Of a DNA stretch of 64,000 nt, positions 18,438 through 26,820 are shown piece by piece. Source of the DNA: Acidobacteriota bacterium (GTDB lineage: Bacteria; Acidobacteriota; Blastocatellia; Pyrinomonadales; Pyrinomonadaceae); assembly GCA_016700175.1 (NCBI GenBank), contig CP065003.1:1684001-1748000 (forward strand), given 5' to 3'. Each line of letters begins with the position of its first letter. Within the stretch, counting starts at the first letter, position 1. The notes beneath the pieces were generated by a model. The model was not told where the DNA came from, did not search any database, and saw only the letters and a list, made by a program, of their open reading frames with translations. The position numbers and the translations under genes were made by a program.

Positions 18438-18549
18438 ACTGTCGCGATACCCTGAGTGATGTCAAGTACTTTCCTGCTTACTGATTGTCCCGCGTAGCTG
18501 TTCAGCGGACTCGTGACGGCGTTTCGTGCCGGCGGTTCAACGGTAAGAC

Positions 18550-18648
18550 GATCTTTGTCCTGAATACTCCGTGTTCCTCCGTGAATCTTCGTGGTTCAGA
18601 TCGATCTCAACCACAAAGAACCACAAAGAAGCACGAAGAAGCACCAAG
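18550..18648. repeat. Degenerate 9-10-bp repeats, inverted pair
   Basis: The left half (about 18565-18597) carries CTCCGTGTT, CCTCCGTGAA and TCTTCGTGGTT words. The right half (18609-18648) is four 10-base units of the AACCACAAAG / AAGCACGAAG type. AACCACGAAG is the reverse complement of CTTCGTGGTT, so the two halves could fold on each other. Confidence 0.75.
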
Positions 18649-18663
18649 AAAGAGCATCTTCCT

Positions 18664-18712
18664 GCTCACAGCTCACCGCTCACCGCTCACCGCTTACTGC
18701 TCACAGCTCACG
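18664..18712 (-). repeat. Seven-unit GCTCAC heptamer array, inverted relative to 18347
   Basis: Seven consecutive 7-base units: GCTCACA, GCTCACC three times, GCTTACT, GCTCACA, GCTCACG. This is the reverse complement of the GTGAGCG array 227 bases upstream, so the two arrays could pair. It ends 82 bases before the E1 fusion start. Confidence 0.9.
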
Positions 18713-18794
18713 GAAATTGCCCCCTTTCCGCTTCTCTGATATTTTAAGTGTTTGCAAATTTTCAGAGATTCTTATCCTAAAGGACTACTTGATA

Positions 18795-20972
18795 ATGGCT
18801 ACCGCTCGTAAGAAAGCTTCAGAAACCAAACAGAACAACTCGAAAACGAACAACCGGAACTCGAAGACGAACGCTGACAAATTCCGGGGGCTCGATCCCG
18901 AAACGCTGATCGGCATCTATCGCACGATGTACCTCTCGAGGCGCGTCGACGACAAGGAGATCCAGCTAAAGGGCCAGAACAAGGTCTTTTTCCAGATCTC
19001 CGGAGCCGGCCACGAGGCGGTGCTGACCGCCGCCGGTCTGGCGATGAAGGCGGGATATGACTGGTTCTATCCCTATTACCGCGACCGCGCGCTAATGATC
19101 CAGCTTGGGATGACCGCCAAGGAGATGCTGCTTTCGGCCGTAGGTGCGGAAGCCGATCCGAACTCACACGGCCGCCAGATGCCTTCGCACTGGGGATCGG
19201 TCCCGCTGAACGTGCCTTCGCAGTCCTCGCCGACCGGAACACAGCTCCTTCAGGCCGTAGGAGCAGCGGAAGCCTCATACCGCGCTTCACTGGTCGAAGA
19301 GCTTCAGGATAAGGTCACGGGTTTCAAAGGCGATGAGGTCGTCTATGTCTCGATCGGCGATGGCACGTCGTCTGAGGGCGAATTCTGGGAAGCGCTGAAC
19401 ACGGCCTGCAATCTCAAACTGCCGGTCATTTTCGTCATCGAGGACAACGGCTACGCGATCTCCGTCCCGGTCGAGGTTCAGACCGCCGGCGGAAGCGTTT
19501 CGGACCTACTGATCGGATTCCCGAACTTGTTCATTCAAAAGGTCGACGGCACTGACCCGCTCGAATCGTACGAAGCGTTCACGAAGGCAGTCGCGCATTG
19601 TCGCGAGCGCAAAGGAGCCGCGCTCATACACGCAAAGGTCATCCGTCCTTATTCGCACTCGCTGTCTGACGACGAGAGGCTGTACAGGCCCGAAGAGGAG
19701 CGTGAGGAAGACGCGAAGATCGACCCGATCACGACCTTCGGCGAGTTCCTTATGACCGAGGGCGTGGTGAAGTCGGAAGAGCTCGAGGCGCTTCGCAAGG
19801 AAGTGGACGCCGAGGTGAGCGCGGCAACCGACGAGGCGCTGGCGAGCCCGCAGCCGGCACCCGAATCGGCTCACAGGAACATCTTTTCGGAAGAGATCGA
19901 CCCGACATCATCGGAATTCGACACGGAAGACGGCGCCGAGCTCTCGGGAAATCCCGGCACGATGGTCGACCTGATCAACCGATGCCTGCACACAGAGATG
20001 AAGCGCGATCCGAGGATCGTCGTGTTCGGAGAGGACGTCGCTGATTGCTCGCGCGAGGAATACCTCGAACGGGTAAAGGGAAAGGGCGGCGTGTTCAAGG
20101 TCACCGCGAATCTCCAGAGGGAGTTCGGCGGAGACCGCGTGTTCAACTCGCCGCTGGCGGAAGCGAACATCGTCGGACGGGCGATCGGGATGGCGACGCG
20201 CGGGCTGAAACCGGTCGTCGAGATCCAGTTCTTCGACTACATATGGCCTGCATACCACCAGATCCGAAACGAGCTCGCATTGATGAGGTGGCGAAGTGAC
20301 GGTGATTTCAAATCGCCGGTCGTGATCCGCGTTCCGGTCGGGGGCTATCTGAAGGGCGGCGCGATCTATCACTCGCAGTCCGGCACGACGATCTTCTCGC
20401 ACACGCCTGGTATCAGGATCGCCTATCCGTCGAACGCTCTGGACGCGAACGGGCTTCTGAGGACCTCGATCAGATGTGACGATCCGGTGCTGTTCCTCGA
20501 ACACAAGCACCTCTACCGGCAGGTCTACAACAAGTCGGAATATCCATCCGACGAGTTCATGATCCCGTTCGGGAAAGCGAAGACGGTCCAGTCAGGAACG
20601 GACGTATCGATCATCACCTTCGGGGCGCTCGTGGAGCGTTCGAGGCAGGCCGCTAAGGCGCTTGAAAAGGACGGATTCTCGGTGGAGATCATCGACCTTC
20701 GCTCGCTGGTCCCGTACGACTGGGAAGCGGTCGCGGAAAGCGTGAAGAAGACCAGCCGCGCGATCGTCGCTCACGAAGATCCGCTTTCGTTCGGTTACGG
20801 CGCTGAGATAGCCGCGCGCATTTCGGACGAGCTGTTCGAGTACCTCGACGCTCCCGTGCGCCGCGTCGCGGCGACCGACACGTTCGTCGCATACGCTCCG
20901 CAGGTGGAGGATTACATACTTCCCCAGGCGGCGGATGTAGAGAAGGCAGTGCGGGAATTGATGAAATACTAG
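18795..20972 (+). CDS. Fused E1 alpha-beta subunit of a 2-oxoacid dehydrogenase (branched-chain/pyruvate type)
   Basis: A 725-residue thiamine-diphosphate enzyme in which the usually separate E1 alpha and beta chains are joined. The alpha half (about 30-375) has the TPP motif GDGTSSEGEFWEALNTAC...EDN and the HSLSDDERLYR phosphorylation-loop region. A linker of about 50 residues leads to the beta half (about 400-725) with VVFGEDVA, the FNSPLAEANIVGRAIGMA glutamate region and EHKHLYRQ. It decarboxylates a 2-oxoacid and reductively acylates a lipoyl E2, which is not adjacent. The Lys/Asn/Thr-rich N-terminus (about 30 residues) looks disordered. The branched-chain substrate is favoured but not proven. 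Confidence 0.88.
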   Translation: MATARKKASETKQNNSKTNNRNSKTNADKFRGLDPETLIGIYRTMYLSRRVDDKEIQLKGQNKVFFQISGAGHEAVLTAAGLAMKAGYDWFYPYYRDRALMIQLGMTAKEMLLSAVGAEADPNSHGRQMPSHWGSVPLNVPSQSSPTGTQLLQAVGAAEASYRASLVEELQDKVTGFKGDEVVYVSIGDGTSSEGEFWEALNTACNLKLPVIFVIEDNGYAISVPVEVQTAGGSVSDLLIGFPNLFIQKVDGTDPLESYEAFTKAVAHCRERKGAALIHAKVIRPYSHSLSDDERLYRPEEEREEDAKIDPITTFGEFLMTEGVVKSEELEALRKEVDAEVSAATDEALASPQPAPESAHRNIFSEEIDPTSSEFDTEDGAELSGNPGTMVDLINRCLHTEMKRDPRIVVFGEDVADCSREEYLERVKGKGGVFKVTANLQREFGGDRVFNSPLAEANIVGRAIGMATRGLKPVVEIQFFDYIWPAYHQIRNELALMRWRSDGDFKSPVVIRVPVGGYLKGGAIYHSQSGTTIFSHTPGIRIAYPSNALDANGLLRTSIRCDDPVLFLEHKHLYRQVYNKSEYPSDEFMIPFGKAKTVQSGTDVSIITFGALVERSRQAAKALEKDGFSVEIIDLRSLVPYDWEAVAESVKKTSRAIVAHEDPLSFGYGAEIAARISDELFEYLDAPVRRVAATDTFVAYAPQVEDYILPQAADVEKAVRELMKY

Positions 20973-21013
20973 TGAGCGGTGAGCAGTGAGCAGTAAGCGG
21001 AGACCAGTAAGCG
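20972..21013 (+). repeat. Six-unit GTGAGC/GTAAGC heptamer array at the E1 stop codon
   Basis: Units GTGAGCG, GTGAGCA, GTGAGCA, GTAAGCG, GAGACCA, GTAAGCG. The first base is the final G of the TAG stop at 20970-20972. The phase and sense orientation match the array at the M1 peptidase stop. Confidence 0.85.
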
Positions 21014-21084
21014 GTCTAGCCCCTGCAATCATTCTGAGGAACCCGAGTATCACTTAGCTCCCGCGGCTTCGCCGTTGCTGTGTG

Positions 21085-21195
21085 CGGAAAGGCTTGCCTT
21101 TCCGGCTGGATTTCTTACCAAGAATACTTGCGCGGAGGCTTAGCCTCCGCGCCATAGGTTTAGGGGTGGCCGCCCGGTAAGCCACAGGCTTACCG
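21085..21195. repeat. Cluster of three perfect REP-like palindromes
   Basis: Hairpin 1 at 21085-21104 (CGGAAAGGC, loop TT, GCCTTTCCG). Hairpin 2 at 21130-21152 (GCGCGGAGGC, loop TTA, GCCTCCGCGC, 10 bp perfect). Hairpin 3 at 21175-21195 (CGGTAAGCC, loop ACA, GGCTTACCG). All are in the 755-base gene-free gap after the E1 gene and share a GGCTT core while differing in the outer stem. Confidence 0.9.
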
Positions 21196-21223
21196 CACAC
21201 CACGGCGGCGAAGCCGCGAGCCT

Positions 21224-21598
21224 TTGTCTCCCGCTTCCTGACTTCTTTCTTTCATTCCGCCGCTACGCGGCTCGATAATTCGGGGCGCCTCTTGACCGTG
21301 GGTGGCGCCCTTCGGGCTTACCCACGGCTAAATGCACATGACCGCTACGCGGTCGGTTATGCGCGTCGCTTGCGCTCCGGGTTCCGATTCCTGTCTCCCG
21401 TCTCCTGTCTCCTGACTTCTGTCTTTCATTCCGCCGCTACGCGGCTCGATGGTTCGGGGCGCCTCGTTACCGTGGGTGGCGCCCTTCGGGCTTACCCACG
21501 GCTAAATGCACATGACCGCTACGCGGTCGGTTATGCGCGTCGCTTGCGCGCCGGGTTCCGATTCCTGTCTCCCGTCTCCTGTCTCCCGTCTCCCGTCT
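21224..21598. repeat. 174-bp tandem duplication packed with hairpins and CTGTCTC heptamers
   Basis: Two near-identical copies, 21251-21424 and 21425-21598. Each holds GCCGCTACGCGGC (21259, 21433), a two-tier hairpin with outer stem CCGTGGGT/ACCCACGG and inner GCCC/GGGC (21296-21327, 21470-21501), GACCGCTACGCGGTC (21340, 21514) and a run of CTGTCTC/CTGACTT heptamers. A related heptamer run precedes the first copy (21224-21251). No gene is supported here; the open frames through it only reflect the duplication. Confidence 0.9.
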
Positions 21599-21641
21599 TC
21601 TGTCTCCTGTCTCCTGTCTCCTGACTTCTGTCTCCTCCCTT
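21565..21641 (+). repeat. Eleven-unit CTGTCTC-type heptamer array
   Basis: Consecutive 7-base units CTGTCTC, CCGTCTC, CTGTCTC, CCGTCTC, CCGTCTT, CTGTCTC three times, CTGACTT, CTGTCTC, CTCCCTT. It overlaps the end of the second 174-bp copy and ends 86 bases before the M20 hydrolase start. Confidence 0.9.
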
Positions 21642-21727
21642 GACTATCCCACGCTTCTGACCGACCATTTCCCTGATTCTGGAAACCTATTTCGACACGA
21701 ACGGCCGGACCCGGCCGCAGACCCGCT

Positions 21728-23263
21728 ATGATCAGGGAAATCGCGACTTTTCTCATCTTCGCACTTGTCACCGCCGGAAGCGCCTTCGCACAGTCCGATG
21801 CAGCGGCCGCCGCCCGCAAGTACCGTGAGCAGAATGAGATACAGCTCATCAATCAATACCTGGAGTTTCTCTCGCTTCCCAACGTCGCTTCCGACGCAGC
21901 GAATATCAAACGGAACGCGGAACACATAAAAGCGGAGCTCGAAAAGCGCGGACTGAGCCCCCGGCTCCTCACGCTCGAGGACCCGAGAGTCCCGCCCGCC
22001 GTCTACGGCGAATACATCGTTCCGGGTGCGACAAAGACTATGGTCTTTTACGCGCATTACGACGGCCAGCCGACCGATCCCGCCGACTGGTCGGTTACCG
22101 CGCCCTGGAAGCCGCAGCTGATGACCGGCGCTGCCGAAAAAGGGGGAAGGCCCGCAGAGTTGCCGTCGAACGGTCCGGTCGATCGAGATTGGAGGGTCTA
22201 CGGACGTTCGGCTTCCGACGACAAAGCGGGAGTCTTCACGATCCTTGCCGCATTCGACGCATTGAAGGCATCGGGGATCGAGGCGACCGTGAACCTCAAG
22301 TTCTTCTTCGAAGGCGAAGAAGAGGCAGGTTCGCCAAATCTAAGAAAGGTCCTGGAGAAATATAATGATCTTCTGAAGGCAGACGCCTGGGTCGTTTGCG
22401 ACGGCCCGGTTCATCAATCCGGCAGGAAGCTCGTGTCGTTCGGGGTTCGCGGTGTGACCTCAGCGGCGTTAACCGTTTACGGTGCGAACCGCGAACTGCA
22501 TAGCGGGCACTACGGGAACTGGTCTCCGAACCCCGGGATGCGGCTCGTGAAACTTCTCTCGTCGATGAAAGACGCAAACGGCAGGGTCCTGATCGAAGGC
22601 TGGTACGACGACGTCGAGCCGCTCGGTGAACTCGAAAAGAAAGCGATCGAGGACGCTCCGAAGTACGATGAGCAGCTGAAACGCGAGCTCGGACTCGCAG
22701 GAACGGACGGAAGCGGCCGCGAACTTCTTGATCTGCTGAACGAGCCTTCGCTCAACATCAACGGTATGAAGACGGGAAATGTCGGCGAGCTCGCGCGGAA
22801 CGTGATCCCTTCGAAGGCCGAAGCAGTGTTCGGGCTTAGGCTGGTAAAAGGCAACGATCACAGGCGCCAGCTCGAGAAGCTCCGCAGGCACATCGCTGCG
22901 CAGGGCTTCTACGTCATCGACCGCGATCCGACGGCAGAAGAGCGTCTGAAGCATCCGCTGATTGCGAAGTTCATCCCCGAGGACTCAGGATACAACGCGC
23001 AAAGGACCGCGATGGACCTTCCGATCTCGCAGTCCGTCGTCGCGGCAGTCAGTCGAGCGAGAGGCGAACAACCGGTCACGCTCCCGACGATGGGAGGAAG
23101 CCTGCCGCTTTCGATAATCACGGAAACGCTCGGCGATCCGGCACTGATCACGGTCCCGGTCGCTAACTACGACAATAATCAGCACGCGGCCGACGAGAAC
23201 ATAAGGATCGGAAATCTCTGGGACGGGATCGAGATCTATGCAAGCCTTATGACGATGGATTGA
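21728..23263 (+). CDS. Secreted M20-family zinc metallohydrolase
   Basis: A 511-residue peptidase of the M20/M25/M40 group, with a signal peptide (MIREIATFLIFALVTAGSAF, cleaved before QSD). Zinc-site motifs are MVFYAHYDGQPTD, GRSASDDKAGV (bridging Asp and the catalytic region), FEGEEEAGSPN, and the late NNQHAADENIR histidine motif. An M20 dimerisation domain (about 215-370) begins near GVRGVTSAALTVYG. It is probably a periplasmic di/tripeptidase or carboxypeptidase. It is preceded by a repeat-filled gap and has no obvious partner gene. Confidence 0.92.
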   Translation: MIREIATFLIFALVTAGSAFAQSDAAAAARKYREQNEIQLINQYLEFLSLPNVASDAANIKRNAEHIKAELEKRGLSPRLLTLEDPRVPPAVYGEYIVPGATKTMVFYAHYDGQPTDPADWSVTAPWKPQLMTGAAEKGGRPAELPSNGPVDRDWRVYGRSASDDKAGVFTILAAFDALKASGIEATVNLKFFFEGEEEAGSPNLRKVLEKYNDLLKADAWVVCDGPVHQSGRKLVSFGVRGVTSAALTVYGANRELHSGHYGNWSPNPGMRLVKLLSSMKDANGRVLIEGWYDDVEPLGELEKKAIEDAPKYDEQLKRELGLAGTDGSGRELLDLLNEPSLNINGMKTGNVGELARNVIPSKAEAVFGLRLVKGNDHRRQLEKLRRHIAAQGFYVIDRDPTAEERLKHPLIAKFIPEDSGYNAQRTAMDLPISQSVVAAVSRARGEQPVTLPTMGGSLPLSIITETLGDPALITVPVANYDNNQHAADENIRIGNLWDGIEIYASLMTMD

Positions 23264-23505
23264 TCCGCCGCTTTCCCGCAGCGCCGCACCGCCGGAATCC
23301 CCTCGAGCAACACGTCCTTGTGACTTCGTCTTGAGCCGGTCGCGCAACGTTCCGCCCCCGAATTCGAGTAAGCGATCCCGCGTTCAACTTCGTTTGTTTC
23401 CGCGCAAGGGTTTTGTTATCCTCGATCGGACCCCAACCGCATAGATCTGCGGAACTCCCTCAACAATTTGATCGGCTTTCACTTCGAGATCGGAGGTATT
23501 TCGAG

Positions 23506-26500
23506 ATGAGGATTGTGGTGTGTGTCCGTAGACCTTTTGTTTCGTTTACAAAGGCATTCCTGGCTCTTGGAGCGGTTCTGCTTGTTTTCGGGTTTCTTCA
23601 GGCGGCAGGTCTGATCTCGTTTGGTGGACTGTTCGGAGGGACGGTCAGCGCGCAGGAGGAAAAGGATCCCGGCGCTGACTTAACCACGTTGCGTCCGGAA
23701 GTCCTAAACCAGCTGGAATCCCTTGCCGAAGAAAAGAGATCAAGGACACCAGCCGAACAGAAGATCGATTCGCGATTGCTGTTCACCATCAAAATGGAAC
23801 GCGGGGAAGCGATCGCAAGCGGGGTCCCGACGCTCGAGACCGGCCTGCAGGCCGATTCCGAAGGGTTCATCGAGGTCGATATTACCGCAGATGTTACCGA
23901 CCGCCTGAAGAAGCGTCTTGCAGAAGCAGGTGCAAAGATCTTCGGCATCTACCCTCAGTTCCGAAGCGTTACAGCCAGCGTTCCGATCCGCGACATAGAA
24001 GCGCTCGCGGAAATGAGCGAGGTGATTTTCATCCAGGCGAAAATGGAAGCCTTCACGAACGGTTTTGGGTCCCCGCAGGCCCTGCCTCGAACGCCAGGAT
24101 CGATGACTTTGCCGAACGGCCTTGCACCGCCAGTCGTCCCGCTCCGTCAAGATCACACCGCCCTCGCGGAATCCCTCCGCAAGGCCCTGCTCGCAGGGAG
24201 TGCCGCGTCTGAAGGGGACACGACGCATCGAGCGAACCAGGCAAGGGCGCTGACAGGATTCGACGGAACGGGAATCAGGATCGGGGTCCTTTCCGACGGC
24301 GTCAACACGCTCGCGGCAAGGCAGGCAACAGGGGACCTTCCGGCCACCGTCACGGTCCTTCCGGGCCAGGCCGGTTCCGGCGACGAAGGAACGGCTATGC
24401 TCGAGATCGTCCACGACATCGCCCCCGGAGCCGACCTGTATTTCGCGACGGCGTTCGGTTCCCTTGCGGGATTTGCCCAGAACATACTCGACCTGAGGGC
24501 AGCGGGCTGCGACATAATCATCGACGACATCAGCTACTTCGTCGAGACACCGTTTCAGAACGGCCAGGGGCCGCTCGTGGTATCGCCCGGCAATGCCGGC
24601 CTGATAGTGCAAAGCGTAAATACGGTGACTTCGTCGGGCGCCATCTACATGTCATCCGCGGCGAACTCAGGCAACCAGAATGACTCGACATCGGGAGCGT
24701 GGGAAGGAGATTTCGCGAACGCAGGCCTCGCAGGCGGGGTTCTCGCGGGTGCCGGGACATTGCACAATTTCGGCGGCGGCACAACGCAAAACCCAATGCT
24801 TACGGCGGGAAGGGTCCTTCTAAAATGGTCCGATCCGCTTGGCGCTTCCGGGAACGATTACGACATCTATGCGCTCAATGCCGCGGGCACGGGAATCGTT
24901 GGAGCGGCGACAAACGTCCAGAACGGTAACGACGATCCCGTCGAGGACCTCGGCAACCGGTCGGCGGGGCAAAGGCTCGTCATCGTCAGGTGGTCGGGCG
25001 TAGATCGGTTCCTCCACCTCAATTCTAACGGAGGAAGGATCACCGTTTCGACGAGCGGAACGATTTACGGCCACAACGGAGGACTGAATACGGTCAGCGT
25101 CGCAGCGGCGCCGGCCGGGCCGGCGGTAAACAACGCCGCGATCGGCCCCTTTCCCTTTGCTCACAGCCCGGCCGATGTTGTCGAGACATTCAGTGCTGAC
25201 GGACCCCGCAGGATCTTCTACAACGCGGACGGGACCCAGATCACACCCGGCAACGTGTCCTCGACTGGCGGACAGCTGCTGCAGAAGCCGGACATCACGG
25301 CCGCCGACGGAGTGACCACAACGACTCCCGGCTTCATACCTTTCTTCGGCACATCGGCTTCCGTTCCCCACGCCGCAGGCCTTATGGCGCTTCTGAAACA
25401 AGCGAGCCCCTTATCCACGAACGCACAGCTGTACACGGCGATGACCAGTTCGGCGATCGACATCGAGTCGCCGGGTTTCGACCGCGATTCCGGAGCGGGG
25501 ATCTTTATGCCCCTTCGAGCCATGAATGCGCTCGGGGTGACGGGTCCGGCGCTTCTGGACAACGGCCAGGTCGGAGTTGCGGACGGAAACGGAAACGGGA
25601 TTCCGGAACCGGGCGAACTGGTGGACCTGCAGTTCCCCTTGAGCAATCTAGGACTTTCCAATGCCACAGGGATCACTGCGACATTAACGACCTCGACCCC
25701 CGGTGTGACCGTCTGGGCGGGAGCGCCGCCATCGGGTCTTTCTTATCCCAATCTCGCGGCAGCGATCGGAACGGGGACAAGCACTCTGCCGTTCCAGATC
25801 GAGATCTCGGACACTTTTCCCTGCGGAGGCACGATAGATCTGACCCTCACGGTGAGTTATTCGGGTGGTTCGTTGCCCCAGCAGGTATTCAGCTACACGC
25901 TGGAAGCCGGGCCTCCTTCCGAGATCACCACGACTCTTGATGCCACACCGCCGCCGACAGGTTTCGGTTATACCCCCGCGACGGGCACCCAGACCGGGCG
26001 GCTCGTGAGAAACGGGGTCGCAAGCAGCTGCGCAGTGCCGAAAGCGAGTCCCGGCCTTCAGGACGCGTTGCCAAACAGGCGCTACGACTCGTACGTGTAT
26101 ACCGCTTCGGCCTCCGGATGCGTGACCGTTACGTTGTCGACTAGTTCGCTTGCCTTGTTTTCGGCAGCCTACAACAATTCCGGGTTTGTCAGCGCAAATC
26201 CGACGACCAACTATCTTGCCGACGCAGGCGTTTCAGCTGCCGCCACGAGCTATTCGTTCAACGTAACGGCGGGACAGCAGTTCACGGTCGTTGTCCACGA
26301 GGTCACAGTCGGCGGCGGGCTCGGGCTCGGTTACACCCTGAACGTCAAAGGCCCGATCGCAGGGCTCTGCCTGGAAGCAACGGCTGCCGATGCACGGATC
26401 AGCGGCCGGGTCTTCACGAACGACGGAAGGCCGGTCTCGAATGCGGTCGTAACGATGGTGGACCCGGATGGGATCCCAAGAAGTGTCCGCACCAATCCGC

Positions 26501-26640
26501 TCGGCTATTTTGTTGTCGACGATGTGCCGGCCGGCGAGACATACGTCCTGCAGGTCAGGGCGAAGGGTCTCGCATTCCTGCCGCGGCTTGTGCAGGTCGG
26601 AGAAGACATAGACAGCTTAAGGATCTTTGCCGAGCCTTGA
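23506..26640 (+). CDS. Secreted subtilase-like protease with Glu at the His position and a C-terminal regulatory-like domain
   Basis: A 1044-residue exported protein. Signal segment about 15-50, then a prodomain-like region to about 250. The peptidase core has Asp264 (GIRIGVLSDGV) and nucleophile Ser617 (FFGTSASVPHAAG), with an oxyanion-type SSAANSGN. Where subtilases have HGTH, this has GDEGTAMLEIVHDIAPGA, putting Glu294 at the His position, with spacing to APGA like sedolisins. Beta-sandwich domains follow, and the last 85 residues are a carboxypeptidase-regulatory-like domain (ISGRVFTNDGRPVSNAVVTM). RBS CGGAGGT at 23491 sets the start. Whether the active site works is open. Confidence 0.85.
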   Translation: MRIVVCVRRPFVSFTKAFLALGAVLLVFGFLQAAGLISFGGLFGGTVSAQEEKDPGADLTTLRPEVLNQLESLAEEKRSRTPAEQKIDSRLLFTIKMERGEAIASGVPTLETGLQADSEGFIEVDITADVTDRLKKRLAEAGAKIFGIYPQFRSVTASVPIRDIEALAEMSEVIFIQAKMEAFTNGFGSPQALPRTPGSMTLPNGLAPPVVPLRQDHTALAESLRKALLAGSAASEGDTTHRANQARALTGFDGTGIRIGVLSDGVNTLAARQATGDLPATVTVLPGQAGSGDEGTAMLEIVHDIAPGADLYFATAFGSLAGFAQNILDLRAAGCDIIIDDISYFVETPFQNGQGPLVVSPGNAGLIVQSVNTVTSSGAIYMSSAANSGNQNDSTSGAWEGDFANAGLAGGVLAGAGTLHNFGGGTTQNPMLTAGRVLLKWSDPLGASGNDYDIYALNAAGTGIVGAATNVQNGNDDPVEDLGNRSAGQRLVIVRWSGVDRFLHLNSNGGRITVSTSGTIYGHNGGLNTVSVAAAPAGPAVNNAAIGPFPFAHSPADVVETFSADGPRRIFYNADGTQITPGNVSSTGGQLLQKPDITAADGVTTTTPGFIPFFGTSASVPHAAGLMALLKQASPLSTNAQLYTAMTSSAIDIESPGFDRDSGAGIFMPLRAMNALGVTGPALLDNGQVGVADGNGNGIPEPGELVDLQFPLSNLGLSNATGITATLTTSTPGVTVWAGAPPSGLSYPNLAAAIGTGTSTLPFQIEISDTFPCGGTIDLTLTVSYSGGSLPQQVFSYTLEAGPPSEITTTLDATPPPTGFGYTPATGTQTGRLVRNGVASSCAVPKASPGLQDALPNRRYDSYVYTASASGCVTVTLSTSSLALFSAAYNNSGFVSANPTTNYLADAGVSAAATSYSFNVTAGQQFTVVVHEVTVGGGLGLGYTLNVKGPIAGLCLEATAADARISGRVFTNDGRPVSNAVVTMVDPDGIPRSVRTNPLGYFVVDDVPAGETYVLQVRAKGLAFLPRLVQVGEDIDSLRIFAEP

Positions 26641-26820
26641 CGCCCGTGCGGCCGAACGTCCGGCTTCGCGCCGTACGCACGATCCGGCATCGGTGATTCC
26701 GCCCTCCGATTCAGCGGCGGACCCGGAAAGTGACGGTTCTTCGCCGCTACCGTGGAACCGGTCTTTAATGTTGCGCGTTCTGGCGTTATAGTTCAACGTC
26801 GGACAGGTTAGCGCAGCTTT

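Noticed and set aside
21292..21624. 110-codon repetitive plus-strand frame
   Set aside because: It is a translation of the 174-bp tandem duplication with hairpins; the protein simply repeats itself and has no start signal.
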